64,000 nucleotides of DNA from Streptomyces griseoviridis (GTDB lineage Bacteria; Actinomycetota; Actinomycetes; Streptomycetales; Streptomycetaceae): NCBI RefSeq assembly GCF_005222485.1, contig NZ_CP029078.1:1571001-1635000 (forward strand), in the 5' to 3' direction. The position numbers and the translations under genes are program-made. This document shows positions 7,569-15,557 of this stretch, piece by piece (the first letter of the stretch is position 1; every line of letters starts with the position of its first letter). The notes beneath the pieces are model-generated. The model was not told the DNA's origin. It saw only the letters and a program-made list of their open reading frames with translations, and did no database searches.

Positions 7569-8329
7569 GGCCGCTCCTCGATTCCGGTGACGCGCTCGTG
7601 CACGGTGGCGGCGCGGGCGAGCAGCGGGCGCGCGTAGGCCCGCCGCAGGTCGTCGGGGTCGGTGAAGCCGGGTTCGTCGGCCAGCCAGGCGTCCGGGATC
7701 TCGGCGGTGACCTCGGCGAGCAGCTCCTCGGTGACGTGCGGGGCCAGCTCGGCGGCGGCGCCCGCGATATCAGGGGCAAAGCGGGCGAGGGCGTGCTCGG
7801 AGGCGTCGTAGGGGCGGGCGGCGGAGGTCTCGGCGGCCGGCCAGTTGTGGTGCCAGATCATGGTGGCGCCGTGGTCGATGAGCCACAGGTCGCCGCGGTG
7901 CACCAGCAGGTTGGGGTTGCGCCAGGAGCGGTCGACGTTGCCCACGAGCGCGTCGAACCAGACGATCCGCCCGGCCTCCTCGGGGCTCACCGCGAAGGCG
8001 AGCGGGTCGAAGCCGAGGGCGCCGGAGAGGAAGTCCATGCCGAGGTTGCCGCCGCCGCTGCCGCGCAGCAGGTCCTGCACCTGCTGTTCGGGCTCGCCGA
8101 GCCCGAGGACGGGGTCGAGGGCGAGGGTGACGAGCCGGGGCATCCGGAAGCCGAGTCTGCGGGCCAGTTCCCCGCAGACGACCTCGGCGACCAGCGTCTT
8201 GCGCCCCTGCCCCGCGGAGGCGAACTTGATGACGTACGCGCCGAGGTCGTCGCCCTCGACGAGCCCCGGCAGCGACCCGCCCTCACGCAGCGGCGTGACG
8301 TAGCGGGTCACGGTGACCTCGTTCAGCAT
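7565..8329 (-). CDS. HipA-like kinase
   Basis: A 254-residue stand-alone HipA-fold kinase. It has the ATP-site region YVIKFASAGQGRKTLVAEVV with the invariant Lys, a catalytic loop GNVDRSWRNPNLL that matches HipA's N-x-D-x4-N arrangement, and IDHGATM in the metal-binding position. It lacks the N-terminal HipA subdomain, and no HipB-type HTH gene adjoins it. It is cotranscribed with the DUF3037 gene. Known HipA kinases phosphorylate GltX or another protein to arrest growth; whether this one does is unknown. Confidence 0.82.
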   Translation of the reverse strand: MLNEVTVTRYVTPLREGGSLPGLVEGDDLGAYVIKFASAGQGRKTLVAEVVCGELARRLGFRMPRLVTLALDPVLGLGEPEQQVQDLLRGSGGGNLGMDFLSGALGFDPLAFAVSPEEAGRIVWFDALVGNVDRSWRNPNLLVHRGDLWLIDHGATMIWHHNWPAAETSAARPYDASEHALARFAPDIAGAAAELAPHVTEELLAEVTAEIPDAWLADEPGFTDPDDLRRAYARPLLARAATVHERVTGIEERP

Positions 8330-8460
8330 TTCCTCAAGCCACCCGACTCTTCGGCCCTACAGTCCACGGCACGCTCCCGGCCTCCGGTGTGAAGCGAGCA
8401 TAGTAACCGGGGGTGACGAGGCTTCGGCCGCGCGGCGGGCCCGGCGGTCCCGTCGGTGGG

Positions 8461-9279
8461 TCAACGTCCTTCGGAGAGCAGTCCGTTGAGTTCCGGGAAA
8501 GGGATGCCGTCGGCGAGGGAGGCGTAGGTGCCGGTGGTGTAGAGGTCGCGGGCGGCGGCGCGGGCGGTCGCGTAGGCCGTCTGCGCCACGCCCGAGCCGA
8601 GGCTGACGCGGGCCACGCCGAGGGCGCCGAGTTCGGCGACGGCCGGGGCGCCGGGGCCCGCCATGGCGTTCAGCGGGACGGGGATCTCCTCGGCCAGCGC
8701 GGCGAGGGTGGCGGGGTCGGTGACACCGGGCACGAAGACGCCGTCCGCGCCCGCCTCGACGCACCGGTGCGCCCGGTCCAGGGTCTCCCGCAGCCGGGTG
8801 TCCGGGTCGCCGAGCCCGGACAGGAAGGTGTCGACACGGGCGTTGAGGAACAGGTCGGCGCCCGCCCGCTCGGCGGTCCGCCGGGCCACGGCGAGCCGTG
8901 CGGCCAGCTCGGCCGGGGGCCGGGTGCCGTCCTCGATGTTGACGCCGACGGCACCGGCCGCGAGCACCCCCTCGACGGTCCTGGCGATGTCGGCTGCGTC
9001 CGTGCCGTATCCGCCCTCGATGTCGGCGGTGACCGGGACCGCGACGGCCGCGACGACCCGGGCGACCAGGTCGAGCGCCAGGTCGCGGGCGAGGGAGTCG
9101 CCGTCGGGCGAACCGAGCGACCAGGCGACGCCCGCGCTGGTGGTGGCGATCGCGGGGGCGCCCGCGGCCTCGATGACGCGGGCGCTGGCGACGTCCCAGG
9201 CGTTGGCGAGCGCGAGGGGCGCGGTCGGGGTGTGGAGGGAGCGGAAGAGGCGTGCCCGGTCCGGCTGTGCGTGGCTCAT
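8461..9279 (-). CDS. isocitrate lyase/PEP mutase-family enzyme
   Basis: A 272-residue TIM-barrel protein of the PEP mutase/isocitrate lyase superfamily. Seen are ANAWDVASARV, VTADIEGGYG (metal-binding acidic loop), GVNIEDGT and LFLNARVDTFL, in the usual order. It lacks the KKCGH loop of isocitrate lyases, so it belongs to the oxaloacetate-decarboxylase/carboxyphosphonoenolpyruvate-mutase-like group with uncertain substrate. ATG at 9279 is chosen over an ATG 12 bp upstream. It is a single gene. The 308-bp gap to the Rieske gene shows no clear signal beyond a ribosome-binding site. Confidence 0.85.
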   Translation of the reverse strand: MSHAQPDRARLFRSLHTPTAPLALANAWDVASARVIEAAGAPAIATTSAGVAWSLGSPDGDSLARDLALDLVARVVAAVAVPVTADIEGGYGTDAADIARTVEGVLAAGAVGVNIEDGTRPPAELAARLAVARRTAERAGADLFLNARVDTFLSGLGDPDTRLRETLDRAHRCVEAGADGVFVPGVTDPATLAALAEEIPVPLNAMAGPGAPAVAELGALGVARVSLGSGVAQTAYATARAAARDLYTTGTYASLADGIPFPELNGLLSEGR

Positions 9280-9587
9280 GCCGCGAGTCAACCACCGGAC
9301 GCCGCCCGCGCTCTGGCGGAAATCCGACAGGTACGTCGGCGGACGGACGGCTCCCCTGACGCGGGCCGTGCGAGCCGCGCGGATCAGGTGCGGGCCCGCC
9401 CGTCGTACCCGCGGCCCGGCGGTACCGGCCGCACCGGCCGACAGCGAAACGACAGCTCTGGCTTACCCCGCCCCGACGCGGCACCCGGCAGGCTCTCGGC
9501 ACCGTCCGAACAACCGAACCGGCTGAACAACCGACACGCGACGGCCGTACCCCTGTGGAGATCCACGCATTCGAAGGGAACGTCAGC

Positions 9588-10004
9588 ATGACCAGCGAAT
9601 CGCTTCACCCCCTTCCGGCACCCACCCGGCGCACCGTGGTCGCGGCCGTCGGCGCCGCGGGACTCGCCGTGGCGCTGACGGCCTGCGGATCGGGGGACGA
9701 CTCCTCCGCCTCCGCCGGGGCGAGCCTCGGCAGGACGACCGACATCCCGGAGGGCGGCGGCAAGATCTTCAAGGACGAGGGGGTGGTGGTCACCCAGCCG
9801 ACGGCGGGCACCTTCAAGGCGTTCTCGGCCAAGTGCACGCACCAGGGCTGCGCGGTGACCAGCGTCGCCGACGGCGTCATCGTCTGCCCCTGCCACAAGA
9901 GCCACTTCTCGGTCGAGGACGGCAGCGTGAAACAGGGTCCCGCGACCCAGGCGCTGCCCGCCGCCGAGATCAAGGTGAGCGGGGACTCGATCACCCTGGC
10001 GTGA
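9588..10004 (+). CDS. Rieske (2Fe-2S) lipoprotein with Tat signal
   Basis: A 138-residue exported iron-sulfur protein. The N-terminus has a twin-arginine stretch (TRRTVVAAVG) and lipobox LTAC, so it is predicted to be folded, exported by Tat and lipid-anchored. The Rieske cluster ligands CTHQGC and CPCHKSHF are intact. Such stand-alone Rieske lipoproteins are electron carriers with unknown partners. An AAGGGA precedes the ATG; an upstream in-frame ATG at 9555 is less likely. The 3' end overlaps the convergent gene by 14 bp. Confidence 0.92.
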   Translation: MTSESLHPLPAPTRRTVVAAVGAAGLAVALTACGSGDDSSASAGASLGRTTDIPEGGGKIFKDEGVVVTQPTAGTFKAFSAKCTHQGCAVTSVADGVIVCPCHKSHFSVEDGSVKQGPATQALPAAEIKVSGDSITLA

Positions 10005-10647
10005 GGCGGGTCCTGCGCGGGCCGCTCAGCGCGCCCAGCACCTCGTCCGTGGTCGCGACCGTGGCGACCAGCGCGAGGGTGTGACGGATCATCGCGGGGG
10101 TGTAGTCGGCGGGCACTCCCGCGATGGCGTCGGCGGGCACGACGACCGTGTAGCCCCGATTGACCGCGTCGAAGACGGCGTTGGGGATCGCCACGTTGGC
10201 CGACACCCCGGTCACCACCAGGGTGCGGCAGCCGAGATTGCGCAGCAGGGCGTCGACGTCGGTGCCCTGGATCGGGGACAGCCCGTGCAGCCGACGGACC
10301 ACGAGGTCCTCCTCGGTCACCTCGATCGGGGCGGCGACGCGGACCGCGGAGGTGCCGGCGAGCTGCTGGACAGGGAGGCGTTCGGCGGCCCGGAAGAGGC
10401 GGGCGTTGCGGTTGGCGCCGCGGCCGTCGGGACGGCGCTCGGCGAGCGCGTGGACGACCTGGACGCCCCGCTCATGGGCGGCGGCGACCAGCCGGGCGAC
10501 GTTGGCGAGAGCCCCCGACGCCCGTGCCGCGCGGGCGAGTTCGGGCAGCGCGCTGTCGGGTCCTACGACGCCCTGCTGGCACTCGACGGTGAGCACCACC
10601 GTCGTCGCCGGGTCGAGCGGCTCGCTGAGCCGAGCGTGGGACGGCAC
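9991..10647 (-). CDS. isochorismatase-fold protein lacking the catalytic triad
   Basis: A 218-residue protein with the cysteine-hydrolase (isochorismatase) fold: VLTVECQQGVVG at the first strand, LRNLGCRTLVVTGVSANVAI at the usual nucleophile strand, and AVNRGYTVVVPADAIAG after it. The family triad is Asp-Lys-Cys. Here the Asp position reads Glu (VECQQ), the Lys region has no evident Lys (VRRLHGLSPIQ), and the Cys position reads Ala (ANVAIPN). It should therefore be inactive as a hydrolase, or use other chemistry. GTG start with GAGGGGAG upstream. Confidence 0.8.
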   Translation of the reverse strand: MPSHARLSEPLDPATTVVLTVECQQGVVGPDSALPELARAARASGALANVARLVAAAHERGVQVVHALAERRPDGRGANRNARLFRAAERLPVQQLAGTSAVRVAAPIEVTEEDLVVRRLHGLSPIQGTDVDALLRNLGCRTLVVTGVSANVAIPNAVFDAVNRGYTVVVPADAIAGVPADYTPAMIRHTLALVATVATTDEVLGALSGPRRTRLTPG

Positions 10648-10733
10648 GGTTCTCCCCTCGTCACGGGCGGTACGGCGCGACGGCGGCGAGCGTAGCCACC
10701 ATTGCGCGCGGACGGAAGACGAACCATCCTTTT

Positions 10734-10768
10734 CTGACGTGATGTCAGAGGATCATCGGAGTTCCTCT
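10734..10768. promoter_or_regulatory. palindromic operator upstream of the FMN-binding gene
   Basis: CTGAC-GTGAT-GTCAG (10734-10748) is a perfect 5-bp-arm palindrome, extended by one more pair. Overlapping it, AGGAG-type arms AGAGGA and TCCTCT (10747-10752 and 10763-10768) form a second inverted repeat. Both lie 30-60 bp before the start at 10797. The first resembles the site at 18397-18411. Confidence 0.5.
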
Positions 10769-10796
10769 GGCACGACGTGAGAGAAGAGGGGGACAC

Positions 10797-11270
10797 ATGA
10801 CCGTCACTCAGCGCCGCGGCCGGAAGATCATGATGACGCCGGGCGAGCTGGACGAGTTCCTCACCACCCAGCGCACCTGCCGGGTGGCGACGATCTCGGC
10901 GAGCGGGGCACCGCACGTCAGCACGTTGTGGTTCGCCTGGGACGGCACCTCGATGTGGCTGTACTCGGTGGTGCGCAGCAAGCGGTGGACGGATCTGCGC
11001 CGGGACCAGCGGGTCGCGATCGTGGTCGACACCGGTGAGGAGTACGACGAACTGCGGGGCGTGGAGCTGTCCGGTGCGGTGGAGTTCGTGGGCGAGTCCC
11101 CGCGCACCGGCGAGCTGTGCGCCGAACTCGACGTCCCCGAGACCCTGTTCGCGCGCAAGAACTTCCGGCTGGAGGAGATGCCGCACGACGGCAGGCACGC
11201 CTGGATCAGGCTGACCCCGGAGAAGATCGTCTCCTGGGACTTCCGCAAACTGGGCGGCCCCGCACGGTAG
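10797..11270 (+). CDS. pyridoxamine 5'-phosphate oxidase-fold protein
   Basis: A 157-residue split-barrel flavin/F420-binding protein. It shows the family pattern RVATISASGAPHVSTLWFAWDGTSMWLYS followed by a W-x-D-L-R motif and YDELRGVELSGAVEFV, here given as key blocks. The substrate is unknown; relatives include F420-dependent reductases and heme- or biliverdin-binding proteins. It starts at ATG 10797 behind a GAGGGGG. The convergent LysR gene lies downstream past a small hairpin. Confidence 0.82.
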   Translation: MTVTQRRGRKIMMTPGELDEFLTTQRTCRVATISASGAPHVSTLWFAWDGTSMWLYSVVRSKRWTDLRRDQRVAIVVDTGEEYDELRGVELSGAVEFVGESPRTGELCAELDVPETLFARKNFRLEEMPHDGRHAWIRLTPEKIVSWDFRKLGGPAR

Positions 11271-11305
11271 TTCCGCCGCTCCGCGCACCTGGAGCCGGCG
11301 GAGGA

Positions 11306-11328
11306 ACCGGGCTGCTTCGCGGCCCGGT
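11306..11328. terminator. hairpin between convergent genes
   Basis: ACCGGGC and GCCCGGT form a 7-bp stem around a 9-base loop, between the FMN-binding gene and the convergent LysR gene. It can serve both strands. Confidence 0.45.
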
Positions 11329-11336
11329 CACGGGGG

Positions 11337-12239
11337 TCAGCCGAGTTTCCGGGCCGCGTCCTGCAACGCCCCTACCGCCGCCCGGATCGACGGGCGGCGG
11401 TCGGCGTCGGCCCGCCAGACGACGTAGACATGACGGCGGACGCGCTGCTTGAGCGGTACGGTGACGACGCCGTCGGGCATCGGGTGGCGGCCGAGCAGCG
11501 GTGCGATACAGACCCCCAACCCGGTCTGTACGAGACCGAGTTGGGTGTGGGTCTCGGCGGCGCGGTGGCCGACGATCGGCTCGATGCCCCGGGAGCGGAG
11601 GGTGAGCATCAGCCACTCGTGGCAGAACTCGCCCTCGCCCCAGGTGATCCACTCGTCCTCGGCCAGCTCCCCGAGGTCCACCTCGTCGCGTCCGGCGAGC
11701 GGATGCCCCGACGGCAGCGCCACGTCCGCGGGGTCGTCGAGGACGGACGCCTTGACCAGCCCGTCGGGCAGCGGCATCGGCTTGTTGTACCAGTCGAGGA
11801 CGACGGCGAGGTCGAGGTCGCCGCGGATGACGCCCGCGATGCCGCGTTCCGGCTCCAGCTCGCGGGAGCGCACCCGCAGCCCCGGGTGCTCGGCGCGCAG
11901 CGCGGAGAGCGCGAGCGGGAACAGCCCGCGCGCGGCCGTCGGGAACGCGGAGAGCCGCAGCTCGCCGACCACCTGGCCGCGGTGCGCCTCCAGGTCGGAC
12001 TGGGCCAGCTCGATCTGGGAGAGGATGCGCCCCGCGTGCTGGGCGAGCAGCCGTCCGGCGTCCGTGAGCCGCACCCCCCGGCCGTTCTTGGCCAGCAGCT
12101 GCTGGCTCACCTCCCGCTCCAGTTTGCCGAGTTGCTGGGAGACCGCGGAGGTGGTCACGTGCAGCGCCTCGGCGGCGCCGCTGACCGAGCCGTGCCGGGC
12201 GAGGGCGTCGAGGGTGCGCAGGCGCTCCAGATTCAACAT
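11337..12239 (-). CDS. LysR-family transcriptional regulator
   Basis: A 300-residue LysR regulator: N-terminal winged HTH (LDALARHGSVSGAAEALHVTTSAVSQQLGKLE, abridged to GSVSGAAEALHVTTSAVSQQ) and a periplasmic-binding-like effector domain from about residue 90. It is divergent from an EamA exporter 74 bp away, the classical layout for a LysR protein controlling its neighbour. On the minus strand TAGTAT lies seven bases before the ATG, suggesting a leaderless transcript. Confidence 0.92.
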   Translation of the reverse strand: MLNLERLRTLDALARHGSVSGAAEALHVTTSAVSQQLGKLEREVSQQLLAKNGRGVRLTDAGRLLAQHAGRILSQIELAQSDLEAHRGQVVGELRLSAFPTAARGLFPLALSALRAEHPGLRVRSRELEPERGIAGVIRGDLDLAVVLDWYNKPMPLPDGLVKASVLDDPADVALPSGHPLAGRDEVDLGELAEDEWITWGEGEFCHEWLMLTLRSRGIEPIVGHRAAETHTQLGLVQTGLGVCIAPLLGRHPMPDGVVTVPLKQRVRRHVYVVWRADADRRPSIRAAVGALQDAARKLG

Positions 12240-12313
12240 GTAAGCGATACTACGAGGTACCGCGCGGAACTTCTCGATTGTGCTACGACGTCCTGTGCCG
12301 GATCGTGGTGGTC

Positions 12314-13432
12314 ATGACCACCGTCACCACATCCCGCGCCCGCACCCCGCGCGCCCTCGACTGGCGGCTCCGCTTCGCCGTCCTCTCCCTCATCTGGGGC
12401 TTCAGCTTCCTGCTCATCAAGGTGGGCACCGACGGGTACGCCCCGTTCCAGGTCACCCTCGGCCGGCTGTTCTTCGGTACGGCGGTGCTGGCGGCCGCGA
12501 TGGCGGTCAAGCGGGAGCGGCTGCCGCGCGGGGCCAGGACCTGGGGGCATCTGTTCGTCGCGGCGCTGCTGCTGAACGCGCTGCCGTTCTCCCTGTTCGC
12601 CTACTCGGAGCTGACGATCCCGTCCACGCTCGCGGGCATCTGCAACGCGACCTCACCGCTGTGGGGCATGGCGCTCTCCCTGGTGGCGCTCTCCGAGGAC
12701 CGGCCGAGCCGGGTGCGGGTGGCGGGGCTCGGCATCGGGTTCCTCGGTGTGCTGACGGTGCTCGGCGCCTGGCAGGGCTTCGACGGCCTGGACGCCCGGG
12801 GCACCGCGATGGCGCTGCTGGCCTCGCTCAGCTACCCGATCGGCTGGATCTACGTCCGCCGCACCCTGGCCGGCACCGGCCACTCCCACCTCTCGCTGAC
12901 CGGCGCCCAGTTGCTGGTGGCGACGGTCCAACTGGCTTTCGTCACACCACTGTTCACCACCTTCCCGACGCGCTTCCCGCTCGCCCCGCTGCTGGCCGTC
13001 GCCGCGCTCGGCGCCCTCGGCACGGGTCTCGCGGTCCTGATCCAGTACGGCCTGGTCGCCGAAGTCGGCCCGACGACCGGCCAGATGGTCACCTACTTCA
13101 TCCCGGTCATCGCGACGGCGGCGGGCGTCACCCTGCTCGGCGAGACGCTGACCTGGTCGACGCCGGTGGGCGCGGCGATCGTCCTGGCGGGCGCGGCACT
13201 GACCCAGGCGCGGCCCAGGCGGCGGGGACGGGAGGACCGGGCGCGGGTGACGGAGGCGGAGCAGGTGGGGGCGGCGGGGACGGAGCCTACGGAGGCAACG
13301 GTGGTGGAAACGCCGTCGACCACCACCCCGAAGGACCGGACACCGCAGGCACCCCCGGCACCGCCCTGCAACCAGAACCAGAACCCGAACCCGAGCGCGA
13401 CTGCGTCCCCTCGTCCGCTTTCGAAGCTCTAG
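12314..13432 (+). CDS. EamA-family (DMT) exporter
   Basis: A 372-residue inner-membrane transporter with two EamA repeats and about ten membrane segments (for example FAVLSLIWGFSFLLIKVG at the first and GQMVTYFIPVIATAAGVTLL in the last part). The C-terminal 60 residues are a hydrophilic Thr/Pro/Asn-rich tail with no membrane character, which is unusual for the family. ATG at 12314 is preferred to one 36 bp upstream. It is probably regulated by the divergent LysR gene. The stop overlaps the convergent MocR gene by 4 bp. Substrate unknown. Confidence 0.88.
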   Translation: MTTVTTSRARTPRALDWRLRFAVLSLIWGFSFLLIKVGTDGYAPFQVTLGRLFFGTAVLAAAMAVKRERLPRGARTWGHLFVAALLLNALPFSLFAYSELTIPSTLAGICNATSPLWGMALSLVALSEDRPSRVRVAGLGIGFLGVLTVLGAWQGFDGLDARGTAMALLASLSYPIGWIYVRRTLAGTGHSHLSLTGAQLLVATVQLAFVTPLFTTFPTRFPLAPLLAVAALGALGTGLAVLIQYGLVAEVGPTTGQMVTYFIPVIATAAGVTLLGETLTWSTPVGAAIVLAGAALTQARPRRRGREDRARVTEAEQVGAAGTEPTEATVVETPSTTTPKDRTPQAPPAPPCNQNQNPNPSATASPRPLSKL

Positions 13433-14769
13433 GCCCGTCCCCGCGCCGGGGCCGGTCGCGCCGTGGCGGCGATGGCGTCCGCCAGGGGGCCGGTCTCGGC
13501 GTCGGTCAGGGTGGCGACGGTGACGCGGATGCCGGGCGGGGCGTTCATCCGGAAGCGGGCGCCGGGGGCCACCGACCAGCCGCCGTGCAGCAGCCGGGCG
13601 ACGGCGGCCGTCTCGTCGGGCACCGGGATCCAGACGTTCAGACCGCTGCGCCCGTGCGCGGCGACCCCGCGCTCCGCGAGCGCCGCGATCAGCAGCGCGC
13701 GCCGGTCGCCGTAGGCCGCGGCGACGGCCCGGGTGTCCAGCGCGCCGTCGGACCAGAGTCTGACCACCGCCCGCTGGAGGACGCGGCTGACCCAGCCGGG
13801 CCCGAGCCGGTGCCGGCCGGCCACCCGGTCGACGGTGACCGGGTCGCCGGTCAGCACGGCGAGCCGCAGGTCGGGGCCGTACGCCTTGGCGACCGAGCGC
13901 ACGAAGACCCAGTGCCCGGTGGTGCCGGCCAGCGGGTGCACGGGCAGGTCGACGATGCCGTGGCCGTGGTCGTCCTCGATCAGCAGGACCTCCGGATGCT
14001 CCCGGAGCACGGCGCGCAGGGCCCGCGCGCGGGGCGCGGTCACCGCGGCGCCGGTCGGGTTCTGGGCGCGGTCGGTGACGATCAGGGCGCGCGCCCCGGC
14101 GTCGAGGGCCCGCCGTACGTCGTCGGGCAGCGGACCGTCGTCGTCGACGCCGACCGGGGCGGTGCGCAGGCCGAGCGCGGGGACGAGGTCGAGGAGTCCG
14201 CCCCAGCCGGGGTCCTCGACGGCGACGGTGTCCCCCGGTCTGAGGTGCGCGCCGAGCACCCGCTCGATGGCGTCGAGGGAGCCTGAGGTGACGGTGAGGG
14301 GTCCGGCCGGGACGCCGTCGGCGTCCAGGTCGGCGCGGGCGATCCGGGCCAACTCCGGTTCCACCAGGGTGTCTCCGTAGCGCACCGGGTCACGGTCGGA
14401 CTCTTCGCCCGCCGCCGCGAAGGCCCGCGCGAGGGACGGCAGCAGGGCCGGGTCGGGGTTGCCGTCGGCCATGTCGCGCACCCCTTCGGGCACGTCGAGA
14501 CGGTCGTACTCGCGTCCGGTGGTGGCGGGCTTGGCGCGCACCCTGCTGCCGCGCCGCCCGTCGGTCTCGATGACCCCGCGCTCCCGCAGTGTCCGGTAGG
14601 CGGACGCGACGGTATTCGGATTCACTCCGAGTTCGACGGCCAACTCCCGCATCGGCGGCAGCAGTTGCCCCGGTTCCAGCTCTCCGGCGCCCACCGCGCG
14701 CTCGACGTCGGCCGCGATGTCGGCTGCGCGGCGCCCTACGATCCGATATCCTTCTAGCACAAACCACAT
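13429..14769 (-). CDS. MocR/PdxR-type GntR regulator with aminotransferase domain
   Basis: A 446-residue fusion of a GntR winged helix (residues 10-75, with LPPMRELAVELGVNPNTVASAY) and a fold-type I PLP aminotransferase-like domain. The PLP Lys is in VRSVAKAYGPDLRLA and the Asp in LIEDDHGHG. MocR proteins use PLP as ligand and often control vitamin B6 or amino-acid genes. It is divergent from two pyridoxamine-oxidase-fold genes, its likely targets. The ATG at 14769 overlaps a CATAAT box, so a GTG at 14760 on a leaderless transcript is a real alternative. Confidence 0.9.
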   Translation of the reverse strand: MWFVLEGYRIVGRRAADIAADVERAVGAGELEPGQLLPPMRELAVELGVNPNTVASAYRTLRERGVIETDGRRGSRVRAKPATTGREYDRLDVPEGVRDMADGNPDPALLPSLARAFAAAGEESDRDPVRYGDTLVEPELARIARADLDADGVPAGPLTVTSGSLDAIERVLGAHLRPGDTVAVEDPGWGGLLDLVPALGLRTAPVGVDDDGPLPDDVRRALDAGARALIVTDRAQNPTGAAVTAPRARALRAVLREHPEVLLIEDDHGHGIVDLPVHPLAGTTGHWVFVRSVAKAYGPDLRLAVLTGDPVTVDRVAGRHRLGPGWVSRVLQRAVVRLWSDGALDTRAVAAAYGDRRALLIAALAERGVAAHGRSGLNVWIPVPDETAAVARLLHGGWSVAPGARFRMNAPPGIRVTVATLTDAETGPLADAIAATARPAPARGRA

Positions 14770-14790
14770 TATGCACTAGAGCAATACACA
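14752..14790. promoter_or_regulatory. MocR intergenic promoter/operator
   Basis: On the minus strand CTAGTGCATAATG is followed ten bases later by TGTGCTAG, giving two CTAG/TGC half-sites around a CATAAT -10 box; a TTGCGG lies 18 bp upstream of that box. The start predicted from CATAAT falls near the GTG at 14760. Repeated half-sites at the regulator's own promoter are typical of MocR proteins. Confidence 0.5.
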
Positions 14791-14867
14791 CCCGCAACAC
14801 GCCATCCGCACCCGCAACACGACATCCGCACCACGCCCGACCACGCCGCACCACGAGGGAGACAGCC

Positions 14868-15557
14868 ATGCAGGGGACCCGGACGCCGACGTCATCACCG
14901 TCCGCCGACGCCTACACCCCGACCGACCGCACCGTCCCGACCCGTTCCGCGGAGCGGGCGTCGTACGACAGGGAGCTGGTGCACTCGATACTCGACCAGG
15001 GATACGTCGGCCACCTCGGCTTCGTGCGCGACGGCGCGCCGGTCGTGCTGCCGACGCTGTACGGACGGGTCGGCGAGCGGCTCTACGTGCACGGTTCGAC
15101 GGGTTCGCGCCCGCTGCGGATGACCGGGCAGGCCGATCCGGGGCTCGCGGTGTGCCTGACGGTCACCCACGTCGACGCGCTGGTCCTGGCCCGCTCGGCG
15201 TTCCACCACTCGATCAACTACCGCTCGGTGGTGGTGCACGGCATCGCCCACGACGTGACGGACCCCGAGGAGAAGCGGGCCGCTCTCGACGCGCTGGTCG
15301 ACCATGTCGTCCCGGGCCGGGCGGCCGACTCGCGGCCCGCGAACAAGAAGGAGCTGGCCGCCACCGCCGTCATCCGCCTCGACCTCGACGAGGTCTCCGC
15401 GAAGCTCCGCACCGGCGGCGTCAACGACGACCCCGAGGACCTGTCCCTCCCGTACTGGGCCGGTCTCGTCCCGCTGCGCAAGGGCTACGGGACCCCCGTG
15501 GCCGACGGCGACCTGTCCGCGGACGTGCGGCTGCCCGACTACCTCACGGTGTCGTGA
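14868..15557 (+). CDS. pyridoxamine 5'-phosphate oxidase-family protein
   Basis: A 229-residue flavin-binding split-barrel protein (SILDQGYVGHLGFVRDG, then VVLPTLYGRVGERLYVHGS and the conserved INYRSVVVHGIAH). It has an N-terminal 25-residue polar extension. It is the first gene of a pair with the PaiB-like gene, overlapping by one base (TGATG). GAGGGAG precedes the ATG at 14868. Position opposite a MocR regulator suggests a role in B6 or amine metabolism, but the substrate is not established. Confidence 0.85.
   Translation: MQGTRTPTSSPSADAYTPTDRTVPTRSAERASYDRELVHSILDQGYVGHLGFVRDGAPVVLPTLYGRVGERLYVHGSTGSRPLRMTGQADPGLAVCLTVTHVDALVLARSAFHHSINYRSVVVHGIAHDVTDPEEKRAALDALVDHVVPGRAADSRPANKKELAATAVIRLDLDEVSAKLRTGGVNDDPEDLSLPYWAGLVPLRKGYGTPVADGDLSADVRLPDYLTVS

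Noticed and set aside
12280..14286. 668-codon plus-strand open frame
   Set aside because: It overlaps the EamA and MocR genes in other frames and shows only Arg/Gly/Pro-rich shadow composition.
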